From: Nymphaea colorata
Taxonomy: Eukaryota; Streptophyta; Magnoliopsida; Nymphaeales; Nymphaeaceae
Length of the DNA: 64,000 bases
Direction of reading: 5' to 3'
Assembly: GCF_008831285.2 (NCBI RefSeq)
Contig: NC_045150.1
Location: forward strand, 12,135,868-12,199,867
A program made the position numbers and the translations under genes. The number at the start of each line of letters is the position of its first letter. The stretch's first letter is position 1. Below, piece after piece: positions 1 to 10,100 of this stretch. Under the pieces are notes generated by a model. That model was not told the origin of the DNA. It saw only the letters and a list, made by a program, of their open reading frames with translations, and searched no databases.

Positions 1-525
1 AATTAGTGCATTTTGTTTAGAATGTAATTAAAAAATGGCAAATGAAAAGTGTAGATTGGTTGTTTGTTGTAGACATTAAATGGATTTTAAAGAGATGCAA
101 GGACCAAAGAGACATTTGATTTGATAGTGAATCTGTTACTCTTGTATTTAAGTTTCTTATACTTTAGTTTTGGATTTTATAACTATCTTTTTTGTTTCCA
201 TGTATCCTTTTAAGATGTTGATTTTTTTGTGCTTAAATAATCTAATGGAATGGCACTCAAAGTGATACTCAAGTTGAAAAATATGGCTCCTTATTTTTTC
301 AAGTTATTTGTTCATTTTCTTTCTATATTCTTCATCATCTTTTACCAACCCTTTTTTTTCTTAATGCATGTCTCTAGACAGCCTTGAACTGAATTGCTAG
401 AAGAACAAGAACCCAAATCTCCCTTCCTCCTGTAAGAGTTCTTCCATATTTCCTTTTTCTGTATAAAAGGTGGTCTAAGCTTCAGGTTTAAGATTTTTCC
501 TTTCCTTTTTTTTGGGTCTTTTTAG
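1..525 (+). other. Intron-like 5' segment of module M1
   Basis: AT-rich, T-tract-laden DNA upstream of the M1 exon, with no convincing coding potential. It is repeated almost unchanged at 24643-25167 and 60177-60699, and its 3' two-thirds also precede M3 (5412-5874, 30139-30601). The polypyrimidine run and AG at 524-525 look like a functional splice acceptor. Confidence 0.5.
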
Positions 526-1409
526 GTTGTGGTTTGCTCAACAAGGGAGCATGCAAGAGTTCCTCATTGCTCAAGTAGTAGAAAAGGCAAGAGAACCAAA
601 GAAGTAATTCTCTTGATCGAAGAGGAGGAGGGCAGTGATCATGAAGAGAAGCTAAAGACAAGAAACAGGAGTTCGAATGTGCAGAAAGGTAAGACAGCGA
701 AGGATGACAATGATGTTGAAATGAGAAAGTTTGGAAGGAAAAAGAGGTGTTCAACATGGAAAGGGAATGAACCATTAGACGCATCTTCTAGGGTTTCTCG
801 AAGGTTATGGAGGATAAAAATGAAATGCAGGAAGCTACGGATCACAATTTGCTCCTATATCAGAGCAATTGAGCTCATGAGAAGTAGGGATGATAATGAG
901 GATTCAAATTCGCCTTTGAGAAGCTACCAAGAAGGAATGCACTCGAACGTCATGAAAGTAAGAGAAAAAGTATTTGTTGATCTAGTCAGCAGTGAGGATG
1001 ATGATATGAAGGGAGGAGAAAAAGTATTTGTTGATTAGTCAGTAATGAGGATGATGATAACACTAAGAAGTTCAAGACAAAAGAGCAAGAAGAAGAAGAA
1101 GATACTGACAATGATGACGATGGTGATGACTATATTGGTTATGATGACCAGTCTGATTCATATGATGATGACCAGTATGATTCATATGATGATGACTATA
1201 GTAGTTATGATAACCAGTATAATTATGAAGATGACGATGAAGAAGAAGGTGGAGGCTTTGATGCCGGTGGTGGACGGTTCGATGGTGGTGGCGAACTTGG
1301 TGGCCTTGGCGGTGGCTTTGGTGACGGAGCTGGTGTTGGAGGTGGGCTAGGTGGAGGTGGCAGTCGTGGTTTTCGTGGAGGCGGTGGGCTCCGTGGCCTA
1401 GGCGATTGA
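526..1409 (+). pseudogene. M1 module: acidic/Gly-rich hypothetical gene exon, one frameshift
   Basis: An exon-like open region follows a strong 3' splice acceptor (T-rich tract ending TTTTTAG at 519-525). It encodes a basic Ser/Lys-Arg-rich N-terminal part, then a ~22-residue duplicated block (EKVFVDLVSSEDDD type), then an Asp/Glu/Tyr-rich low-complexity stretch and a Gly-rich tail ending at TGA 1407-1409. Frame is open from 526 to a stop at 1036-1038. Compared with M3 (ctag after gttgat), M1 lacks one C there; compensating that base restores an open frame through the acidic and Gly-rich parts. I do not recognise the family; the composition suggests a nuclear or RNA-associated low-complexity protein, but that is inference. 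The upstream exons and start codon are not identified. A programmed shift or a genuine shorter product of about 170 residues is possible but unsupported. Confidence 0.55.
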
Positions 1410-1775
1410 TTTGGTGTTGATGCTGGTGGCGAAGGGCTTCCTTGAACGTCAAGTCAAACGACTTTTACACTTCCATCGTACGTGTTTTGAGTCTGATTGC
1501 TCTTGTGTAAATGTGTGTTTGGTATGAAGTTGGAAATATAATATCAAACGTATTAATTTCGAGTTATGAAGTCCTTCCTGTTATTGATTAAATAAAAATT
1601 TGTCTTTGCAATTTCATATGAGGAATTCAGTAATATGGAATATTTGTATGCTTATTATTTTCCAGGTTTCCCTTGTATTATCTTGAATTGATTTGGCGTG
1701 GAAGAGCTACCTTTTCTCCTTGTAAAAGCTACTTCTTATGAAAGAGGTTTCTTTTCCCTCGCACTATAAGGTGCT
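1410..1775 (+). other. 3' flank of module M1
   Basis: Non-coding AT-rich DNA. AATAAA at about 1590 is a possible polyadenylation signal for M1; the corresponding M3 sequence (7081 onward) has changed and lost it. The same flank follows M1' and M1''. Confidence 0.4.
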
Positions 1776-2059
1776 GTTAACCAATAATTCCAATGTTCTT
1801 TGATATATTATATTTTCGAACTCTTTAAATTTTGTATGGAAGGAAACCAGTAACGGTCTAGTCTAATGTTACCTAAATCGTAATGTCATTCATTCGACGC
1901 GCTCCATTGGGCCTTTTTCGTCATCATGAAAAAGGCCGGTAGTGCTGCTGAATTGCGCTACGTGCTTTTTCTTTCCATGTGTGTCGTGTACCATTTTTCT
2001 TCTCTTCGATCTTACCAACAGAAACTCTCTCTCTGTGTGTGTGTGTGTGTGTGTGTGTC
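1776..2059 (+). promoter_or_regulatory. Conserved leader upstream of satellite S1 (CCAAT/TATA-like)
   Basis: A ~280-bp block that precedes every satellite array: AACCAATAATT, then GATATATTATATTTT, then AACTCTTTAAATTTTGTA, then a GC-richer part with CGTCATCATGAAAAAGGC (ATG at 1926) and CTTCGATCTTACCAACAGAAAC. The spacing of a CCAAT box, a TATA-like stretch and an ATG resembles a promoter plus 5' leader. The 65-codon frame from 1926 runs into the GT microsatellite and the satellite, so I do not call it a gene. It may equally be the 5' part of a mobile element that carries the satellite. Confidence 0.4.
2034..2058 (+). repeat. (TG)n microsatellite at the leader/S1 border
   Basis: Pure TG run after a short CT run. 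Its length differs between the three S1 copies: longest in B (26653-26694), mixed CT then GT in C (about 62181-62208). It is a useful marker for the copies. Confidence 0.9.
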
Positions 2060-2850
2060 TCTTTGTCACTCTATGGGCCGTCCTCCGGAACTGACTGTGC
2101 TCTCCACGCCAAGTAGCCGGTAGGCTCCGCCATTTAAACGGTCATCCCGTCTCTTCGTCACTCTGTGGGCCCTTCTCCGGAACTAAGTGTGTTCTCCACG
2201 CCGAGTAGCCAGCAGGCTCCACCAACCCAGACGGTCATCCCATCTCTCTGTCACTCTGCGGGCCATCCTTCGGAACTGAGTGTCCTCTCCACGCCGAGTA
2301 GCCAGTAGGCTCTGCCAGCCCAGACGGTGACTGCGGACCGTCGTCCAGAACTGAGTGTGATCTCCACGCCGAGTAGCCGTAGGCTTTGCCAGCCCTGACG
2401 GTCATCCCGTCTCTCCGTCACTCTCTGGGCCCTCCTATGGAACTGAGTGTGCTCTCTACGCCGAGTGGCCTGTCGGCTCCACCAGCCCAAATGGACATCC
2501 CGTCTCCCCGTCACTCAGCTGGCCCTCCTCTGGAACTGAGTTAGCTGGTAGGCTCTGCCAGCCCAGACATTCATCTTGTCTCCTCGTCACTCTCTAGGCC
2601 CTCCTCCGAAACTGAGTGTTCTCTCCACGCCGAGTAGCCGGTAGGCTCCACCAGCCTAGACGGTCATCTCGTCCCCCTTTTACTATGTGGGCCCTCCTCC
2701 GCAACTGAGTGTGCTCTCCATGCCGAGCAGCCGGTAGGCTCCGCCACCCTAGACGGTCATCTCGTCTCTCCGTCACTCTACTGGCCATCCTCCGGAACTG
2801 AGTGTGCTCTTCACGCCGAGTAGCCAGTAGCCCAGAAGGTCATCTTTTTT
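2060..2850 (+). repeat. S1 satellite array, 93-bp GC-rich minisatellite (~8 units)
   Basis: Direct repeats anchored by AACTGAGTGTGCTCTCCACG and CCGAGTAGCCAGTAGGCTCC. Anchor positions at 2181, 2274, 2349, 2441 and 2534 give spacings of 93, 75, 92 and 93 bp, so the unit is 93 bp with one internally deleted 75-bp unit. It is far richer in G+C than the flanks. The minus strand is open over several units as an Arg-rich 31-residue repeat, because the period is a multiple of three. The array ends in a truncated unit followed by a poly-T tract. Confidence 0.92.
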
Positions 2851-2866
2851 TTGTGTTTATAGCTAG

Positions 2867-3716
2867 GAAAAAGGGGTGTTAAAGTTCATGAAAAGGGAAG
2901 GAGCCATAGACGCATCTTCTAGGGTTTTCAAAGGTTATGGAGGACAAAAATGTAATGCAGGAAGCTAGGGATCACAATTTGCTCCTCTATTAGTAGAAAA
3001 GATGAGAAGAATGGAGCTATTTAGCTCATAAGCAGTGGGGATGATAATGACCATTCAACTTTGCCTTTGAGAAGCTACCAAGAAGGAATGTACTCGAACG
3101 TCATAAAAGTAGGAGAAAAAGTATTTGTTGATCTAGTCAGCAGGATGATGACATGAAATGATGAGAAAAAGTATTTGTTGATTAGTCAACAATGAGGATG
3201 ATAATAACAGTAAGCAGTTGAAGACAAAAGACCAAAATGAAGAAGAAGAATAAAAAGAATGAGAAAAAGATGGAAGATACTGATGACATTGAGGATGATG
3301 ATGACTCTAATGTAGACCTGGACTGGTATAATTGTGAAGAGGAAGAAGAAGAAGAGGAAGAAGATATTGACAAGGATGACGATGGCGATGACTATATTGG
3401 TTATGATGACCTGTATGATTCAGATGATGATGACTATAGTGGTTATGATGGTTCTGATGATTGGTATCATTATGAAGATGACGATGAAGAAGAAGGTGGA
3501 GGCTTTGGTGGTGGTGTTGGACTAGGTGGTGGATAGTTCTGTGGTGGTGGCAAACTTGGTGGCCTTGGCGGTGGCTTTGGTGGCGGAGCTGGTGTAGGAG
3601 GTGGGCTGGGTGAAGGTGGCAGTCATGGTTTTCATGGAGCAGTGGGCTCGGTGGCCTAGGCGGTGGATTTGGTGGTGGTGCTGTGGAAGACTTGGCGGCA
3701 GCTTCCTTGAACGTCA
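2867..3716 (+). pseudogene. M2 module: 5'-truncated acidic/Gly-rich gene copy
   Basis: Homologous to the second part of M1/M3, but it starts abruptly in mid-exon directly after the satellite poly-T, so the splice acceptor and the N-terminal third are missing. The body carries in-frame stops and small indels. The best open stretch, 3237-3536 (99 codons), covers the acidic Asp/Glu/Tyr part (WYNCEEE..., DWYHYEDDDEEE...) and the start of the Gly-rich tail, where TAG ends it; Gly-rich coding potential continues beyond in a broken frame. It shares the one-base deletion after gttgat with M1. It is non-functional as it stands and its family is unknown. Confidence 0.7.
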
Positions 3717-4012
3717 AGATAGACGACTTGTACACTTCCATTGTACGTATTTTGTGTCTGATTGCTCTGTGTGAATGTGTGTTTGGTATGAAGTTGAAAT
3801 ATAATGTCAAATGTATTAATTTCGAGTCATGAAGCCCTTCCCGTTATTGATTAACTGAAAATTTGTCTTTGCATTTTCATGTGAAGAATTCATTAATATG
3901 GAATATTTGTGTGCCTATTATTTCCAGGTTTCTCTTTATAATCTTGATTTGATTTGTTGTTGAGGCACTACATTTTCTCCTTATAAAGGCTACTGCTGAA
4001 CTGTAAGGTGCT

Positions 4013-4309
4013 CTTAACCAATAACTTCAATGTTCTTTGATATATTATATTTTCGAAATCTTTAAATTATGTACGGAAGGAAACCTGTAATGGTCTAGTC
4101 CAACGTTACGTAAATAGTAACGTTCTTCATTTGGCACGCTCCATCGGGGTTTTACGTCATCATGAAAAAGGCCGGCAGTGCTGTCGAAGCGCGGTACATG
4201 CTTTTTCTTCGCATGTGTGTCTTGTACTGTTTCTCTTCTCTTCTTCTTTTCTTCGATCTTACCAGCAGAAACTCTCTCTTCTGTCTCTCCTTCTCTCTCT
4301 ATGTGTGAG
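4013..4309 (+). promoter_or_regulatory. Conserved leader upstream of satellite S2
   Basis: Second copy of the CCAAT/TATA-like leader, with the CATCATGAAAAAGGCC block (ATG at 4162) and a CT-rich tract before the array. The 296 bp before it (3717-4012) is the M2 3' flank and holds nothing else I can support. Confidence 0.4.
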
Positions 4310-5411
4310 TCTCTTTGTCACTCTATGCGCCGTCCTTCGGAACTGAGTGTGCTCCCACGTAGAGTAGCCAGTAGGCTCCACCAGCCCCAACGGTCATTTC
4401 ATCACTCCGTCACTCTGTGGGCCATCCTTCGGAACTGAGTGTGCTCTCCACGTCGAGTAGCCAGTAGTCTCTGGCAGCCCAGACGGTGACTGCGTACCGT
4501 CGTCCAGAACTGAGTGTGCTCTTCACGCCGAGTAGCTAGTAAGCTTCGCCAGCGAAGGTGATCATCTCGTCCCTCCGTCACTCAGCGGGCCCTCCTCCGG
4601 AACTAAGTGTGCTCTCCACATCGAGTAGCCAGTAGGCTCTGCCAACCCAGACGGTCATCCCGTCGCTCCGTCACTCAGCGGACCCTCCTTCAAAACTGAG
4701 TGTGCTCTCCACGCCGAGTAGCCAGTAGGCTCTGCCAACCAGACGGTCATCCCATCTCTGCGTCACTCTGCGGGCCATCCTCTGGAACTGAGTGTGCTCT
4801 CCATGTCGAGTAGCTGATAGGCTCCACCACCCCATACAGTCATCTCGTCTCTGCGTCACTCTGCGGGCCGTCCTCCGGAACTGAGTGTGCTCTCCAAGCC
4901 GAGTAGTCGCTAGGCTCCGCTAGCGCAGACAGTCTTCCCGTCTCTGCGTCACTTTGCATGTCGTCCTTCAGAACTGAGTGTGCTCTCCACGCCAAGTAGT
5001 CGGTAGGCCCCGCTAGCCCAGACGGTCATCTCCATCCTTCGTCACTCTGCGGGCCGTCCTTCGGAACTGAGTGTGCTCTCACGTCGAGTAGCATGTAGGC
5101 TCCACCAGCCCAGACGGTCATCTCGTCTTCTGGAACTGAGTGTGTTCTCCATGCCGAGTAGACGATAGGCTCCGCCAGCCTAGGCGGTCATCTCGTCTCT
5201 CCATCACTCTACGGGCCGTCCTCCAGAACTGAGTGTGCTCTCCACGTCGAGTAGCCGGTAGGCTCACCCGCCCAAACGGTCATCTCGTCAGTCCGTCAGT
5301 CTACGGGCCGTCCTTCGGAGTTGAGTGTGCTCTCCACGCCGAGTAGGCAGTAGGCTCCGCCATCCCAAACAGTCATCTCGTCTCTCCATCACTCTACGGG
5401 CTGTCCTCCAC
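4310..5411 (+). repeat. S2 satellite array, 93-bp minisatellite (~12 units)
   Basis: Same 93-bp unit as S1. It contains the same internally shortened unit early in the array (GACGGTGACTGCG, about 4490), which shows that S1 and S2 descend from one array by duplication of the whole module rather than by separate amplification. It ends at CCTCCACATTTTTTTT, where the M3 5' segment begins. Confidence 0.92.
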
Positions 5412-5874
5412 ATTTTTTTTGTTGTAGACGTTGAATAGATTTTAAAGAAATGCAAGGACCAAAGAGACATTTGATTTGACAGTGAATCTGCTACTCTTGC
5501 ATTTAATTTCTTATACTTTAGTTTTGGATTTTATAACTATCTTTTTTGTTTCCATGTATCTTTTTAAGATGTTGATTTTTTTGTGCTTAAATAATCTAAT
5601 GGAAATGGCACTCAAAGTGAGGTTCAAGTTGGAAAATATTGCTCCATATTTTTTCAAGTTATTTGTTCATTTTCGTTCTATATATTTCGTCATTTTTTAC
5701 CAACCCTTTTTTTTCTTAATGCATGTCTCTTGGCAGCCTTGAACTGAATTGTTTGAAGAACAAGAATCCAAATGTCTCTTCCTCCCGTAAGAGTTGTTCT
5801 GCGTTTTCTTTTTCTAAATAAAAGGTGGTTTAAGCTTCAGTTTAAGATTTTTCTCTTTTTTTTTGTCTTTTTAG
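5412..5874 (+). other. Intron-like 5' segment of module M3
   Basis: Matches bases about 65-525 of the M1 5' segment, including GGACCAAAGAGACATTTGAT and the splice acceptor TTTTTAG at 5868-5874. Non-coding apart from chance frames. Confidence 0.5.
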
Positions 5875-6938
5875 GCTGTGGATTGTTCAAGAAAGGAGCA
5901 TGGGCAAGAGTTTCCCATTGCTCAAGTAGTAGAAAAGGCAAAAGAACCAAAGAAGTCATTCTCTTGAGCGAATAAGAGGAGGGCAGTGATCATGCAGAGA
6001 AGCTCAAGACAACAAACAGGAGTTCGAATGTGCAGAAAGGTAAGATAGCGGAGGATGACAATGATGTTGTAATGAGAAAGTTTGGAAGGAAAAAGGGGTG
6101 TTCAAGTTCATGGAAAGGAAAGGAACCATCAGACACATCTTCCAGGGTTTCTCGAAGGTTATGGAGGACAAAAATGAAATGCAGGAAGCTACGGATCACA
6201 ATTTGCTCCTCTATTAATGAAAAATGTGAGAAGAAAGGAGCAATTGAGCTCATGACCAGTGGGGAAGATGATGAGGATTCAACTTCTCCTTTGAGAAGCC
6301 ACGAAGAAGGAATGCACTCGAATGTCATGAAAGTAGGAGAAAAAGTATTTGTTGATCTACGCAGCAGTGAAGATGATGATATGAAAGGAGGAGAAAAAGT
6401 ATTTGTTGATCTAGTCAGCAATGAGGATTATGATAACACTAAGCAGTTGAAGACAAAAGAGCAAAAAGAAGAAGAAGAATGAGAAAAAAGATGAAAGATG
6501 CTGATGACATTGAGGATGATGATGACTCTAATGTTGACAATGACTGGTATAATTGTGAAGAAGAAAAAGAATAAGAAGAAGAAGAAGATGATGATGATGA
6601 TGATAATGGTGATGACTATATTGGTTATGATGACCAGTCAGATTCAGATGATGATGACTATAGTGGTTATGATGGTTCTGATGATTGGTATCATTATGAA
6701 GATGACGATGAAGAAGAAGGTGGAGGCTTTTGTGGTGGTCCTGGACTAGGTGGTGGATAGTTCTGTGGTGGTGGCAAACTTGGTGGCCTTGGCGGTGGCT
6801 TTGGTGGCGGAGCTGGTGTAGGAGGTGGGCTAGGTGAAGGTGGCAGTCATGGTTTTCGTGGAGGCAGTGGGCTAGGTGGCCTAGGCGGTGGATTTGGTGG
6901 TGGTGCTGGTGGAAGACTTGGCGGTACGCTTCCTTGAA
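5875..6938 (+). pseudogene. M3 module: acidic/Gly-rich gene copy with nonsense and frameshift lesions
   Basis: The most ancestral-looking of the three modules. It keeps the base missing in M1/M2, so the repeated EKVFVDLVSNED block reads through, and 6030-6482 is open for 150 codons. Lesions: TAA at 5973-5975 where copy B has GAA; a TGA at 6480-6482 after a GAA microsatellite, probably from slippage; a TAA near 6572; and a TAG after the first part of the Gly-rich tail (about 6758). It shows the order basic N-part, duplicated acidic block, DWYN/DWYHYEDDD acidic part, Gly-rich tail. Function unknown. Confidence 0.65.
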
Positions 6939-7503
6939 CGTCAAGATAGACGACTTTTATACGTCCATTGTACGTGTTTTGAGTCTGATTGCTCTTGTGT
7001 GAATGTGTGTTTGGTATGAAGTTGGAAATGTAATATCCAATGTATTAATTTTAAGTCATGAAGCCCTTGTTGTTATTAATTAAATGGAGATTTGTCTTTG
7101 CAATTTCTTGTAAGGAATTCAGTAATGTGGAATATTTGTGTGCCTATTATTTTCTAGGTTTCTCTTGTATAATCTTGATTTGATTTGTCATGGAGGTGCT
7201 ACCTTTTCTCCTTATAAAAGTTACTACTACTTATGAAACAGACGATCAAACATATAGCATAAGAAGTACAACTTCACGTTGCACAGGATTTGATTTTCCA
7301 ACCGGTTGAATTTTGTTTCCAATGTAAAATTCAGATTAAATCAATTGGAACATTTATGTCCTTGGCATTATCATCAAAATCGGATGTATGAATATCTGTC
7401 ATAAGTAGATGTATAATTAGTTAACTCTGCAACAACCGGACATTCCTGACCCATTAAAGTTAATTGTTAAAATATTTTTTTACAAAATGTGAACATGGGG
7501 CTG

Positions 7504-7544
<41 letters not shown>

Positions 7545-7889
7545 TTGATAAAAACCAGACCATTCGGATAAAAGACAAAAACCAGACAGTCCTGACCCAT
7601 TAAAGTTGATTGTTAAAATATTTTTTTGCAATCTAACCTTATCGATATGTTTAAGAGTGATTTGGTGAGAAACATATATTAAAACATATCTAATAGCCTC
7701 AAAATTGTGATAGTAGAAAGATCAAGTTTTTTTCCAAAAAAATGGTTTAAACTAAAAGGTGATTTATATTAAATTAGTGTTTGCAAACACATTGGTAAGT
7801 TCGCATTTATTTAAAACACTTTTTAACATGAATTTAAGAGGTCTAATTTTTATCCCTTACCCATGTGGTCTGGGGGGTGTGTGTGTGTG

Positions 7890-7933
<44 letters not shown>

Positions 7934-8436
7934 TTAATCAACTTTATGAAAGTCAAAACCAAATTAGTATGGGCTAGTATTTTTTTTATTGTATTTCACG
8001 GGCATCTTCCGAATCCAGATCCAAAATGGGATTTGGTTTTGTGTCTTGTCAATCTGAATTCAGATTCCTGCCACAAGTTTCACTGGCCTAAATCCTGTTA
8101 GTTGAGCTCTGCAAAAGCTATACCAGATCCAATTTACATCTATGTATGGGCCCTCGAGTGGAAGGCTGTTGGAGCGATATTTGAACTGCAGCTTTTGGCA
8201 AACTGACATGGTTATTTAGATTCTGAAGTGGATTCACAAGGGGATCCAAAGGCCATGATTTTAAGTATTGCAGATAACTTGGATTTGAGATCTCCTTTAT
8301 TTCCAAATAAGGAGACTTCTGATTTGAGAATTGTGAATTTAAAGTGTAAAGGTTACAGATTCATATTAACATCAACATCCTTCATAAGATTTTCTTTTTT
8401 TTTCTCTGAAAACCTTTCCCTTATCATTCACTGCAG
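6939..8436 (+). other. Microsatellite-rich spacer between M3 and the ARR-like pseudogene
   Basis: Non-coding. It holds a (TA)n tract at 7505-7542, lying between two ~38-bp direct repeats (CTGACCCATTAAAGTT..., about 7447-7485 and 7593-7630), and a long (GA)n tract at 7892-7930 preceded by a GT run. Short frames through the GA tract read Glu-Arg repeats and are artefacts. The stretch 8102-8430 could hold degraded 5' exons of the downstream pseudogene, but I recognise no domain there. Confidence 0.6.
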
Positions 8437-9098
8437 ATCCTGTTTGTGAGAGAAATTTTTTATGTGATGTAAGAATTATAACCCAAACTTCCGTCTGTGT
8501 TGTGCTGAGAACAGTTATATCAGATAATGCTGATCAGGAGAGCCTTGTCAAGGCAACACTTAGTGGTGTGAAGGCCGTGCCGTTGAAGCCGCTTTACCCT
8601 CATGTCATGTGCTCAGAAACCTGTGGCAGCACGTTCTGCGGCACAGGAAGTTTAAACTCGGGAAGAGAGATACCGATGGCAAAGTTGCCGTCACAGAGGC
8701 TGAAGAAGGCACTGCCAGTAAGTAGACGGCGCCTGCGCCTGAATCTCTGCCACCATCTCAGAAATGGAAGAAGAGGTTCATCTGGACGACGGATCTGAAG
8801 AAGAAGTTCGCTTCTGCTGTAGACCAGTTGGGTTTTGAAAGTAGGCAATTAAATTTATTCCTTTGGATATAATATTTTGCTGAAATCCGCTTTAATTTTA
8901 GTGAAATAACGAACCGTCCTGATCAAGTTTCAAACTCTTTCAGTTACCTGCTTGAGTTAAGAAGGTTTAAATAGAATTTGCTAAAAGATTGGAACCATTT
9001 TGTCAAAAGCTAAGCATTTTCATGTGCAATATTTTTGTATATCTTTGTTTCAAGGATAGTATTTCACTGGGCTACTTTATGACAATTGACTGGATTAG

Positions 9099-9175
9099 AT
9101 GCCACTCCTTCGAAGATACTCGACGTTATGGGTGTTACAGAGCTGACAAGGAAACAGATAGTCCGCAGATTGCAG
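9099..9175 (+). pseudogene. Middle GARP exon (77 bp) of the ARR-B-like pseudogene, copy A
   Basis: Bounded by acceptor GACTGGATTAG and donor CAG/GTGAAA. Spliced to 8840 it gives the GARP core ATPSKILDVMGVTELTRKQI, then VRRLQ, matching the family pattern A-x-P-K-x-I-L-x-x-M-x-V-x-x-L-T-R. Length and both intron phases match the usual middle exon of plant GARP genes. It has no internal lesion. Confidence 0.8.
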
Positions 9176-10100
9176 GTGAAATTCATTTCTTGGGAACAAA
9201 ATATTACGGTTATTGATAAATTTCATTTAACTAACAGGTTTCATCATATTCTTGAGGTTTTTTTTTCCATTAATGCACACAAGCCTAAGAAATTACCCAC
9301 ACTATGTCTTTTGCTCTGTATGGGTAAGTTTTTATAAGGAAAACAAAGGCTCAGATTTGGACCGACAATGATATGAGGTCCGCCTCTAGATGTTAAGCTG
9401 AATTTATTATCCTATGGTTTTTATATATTAAACCTTTGAACTTTATCTATCCGTTTTCCGTTGATGATGATGAGGGAAAATCAGCTGTCTTTCATATTTG
9501 TAGGACCTACTGACCCAGGAATTTTAAGTTTTTCTTGTGCAATTTTTGTTGCTTCTCCCCTTTAGAATGCCATGCTTGACATCCAGATGAGTTTAGTGAG
9601 ATCTAGATAAGTTGAGGATAATCGGATCTGGGTTTGGCATAATCTGCATCCAACTCCTAATCTCAACAAAAATGTGACCCATTTGCATGTAAAATTAAAA
9701 CTTAAGCTAGTTGGCCCAGATTTGGCAGTGAACCCAAATTTGATAGGGAGAAAACATATTGAGATGGATCCAGAGAGTTTGAATCTTGACCCAAATCCAA
9801 CACGTTGACACCCCAACAAGACCCATGGGAACGCTAAGTCTCTCCACTGGTTTCCCCGTTTCACCTTATCTAACCATTCACTTGTAGAACACAGTATAAC
9901 CTCTCTGATGTGAACTGCGGATCCAAGTAACTCTACTTTTTGTCCCAAGTTGCTCCAGCTGAAGCAAGGCCCAAACAGGAAGAGTTCCTTTTAGGGAAAA
10001 AGTCCAAGCAACACCTAAGAAGATATCAAATGTTTTCTTAACCAACAGTCATCCATCTCAAAACTCCTGAAAAGATCTGTTTATGTGTTTGTGAATGCAG
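9176..10100 (+). other. Intron of the ARR-B-like pseudogene
   Basis: Non-coding, T-rich. The segment 9461 to about 10916, which includes most of this intron and exon 3, is missing from copy B. A 128-codon minus-strand frame at 9562-9948 has no recognisable domain and I treat it as chance. Confidence 0.5.

Noticed and set aside
1926-2123. 65-codon frame from the leader ATG as a conserved small protein
   Set aside because: The frame differs between copies beyond the first ~40 codons because it runs into variable GT/CT tracts and the satellite.
2251-2514. Arg-rich minus-strand frames in the satellite arrays as genes
   Set aside because: Their openness follows from the 93-bp period being a multiple of three; no start context, no unique ends, and indels break them in many units.
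3307-3810. His/Ser-rich minus-strand frames opposite the acidic/Gly-rich modules (also at 1072, 6528, 31380, 63486)
   Set aside because: They are shadows of GAT/GAA/GGT codon runs on the plus strand; composition alone explains them.
4310-5411. Possible CRISPR-like array
   Set aside because: Units are contiguous 93-bp tandem repeats without unique spacers, in a eukaryotic context and without cas genes.
7759-7977. Glu-Arg repeat frames across the (GA)n tracts
   Set aside because: Microsatellite translation, different in each phase and length-variable between copies.
9562-9948. 128-codon minus-strand frame in the ARR-like intron
   Set aside because: No recognisable motif, lies wholly in an intron, and is deleted from copy B.
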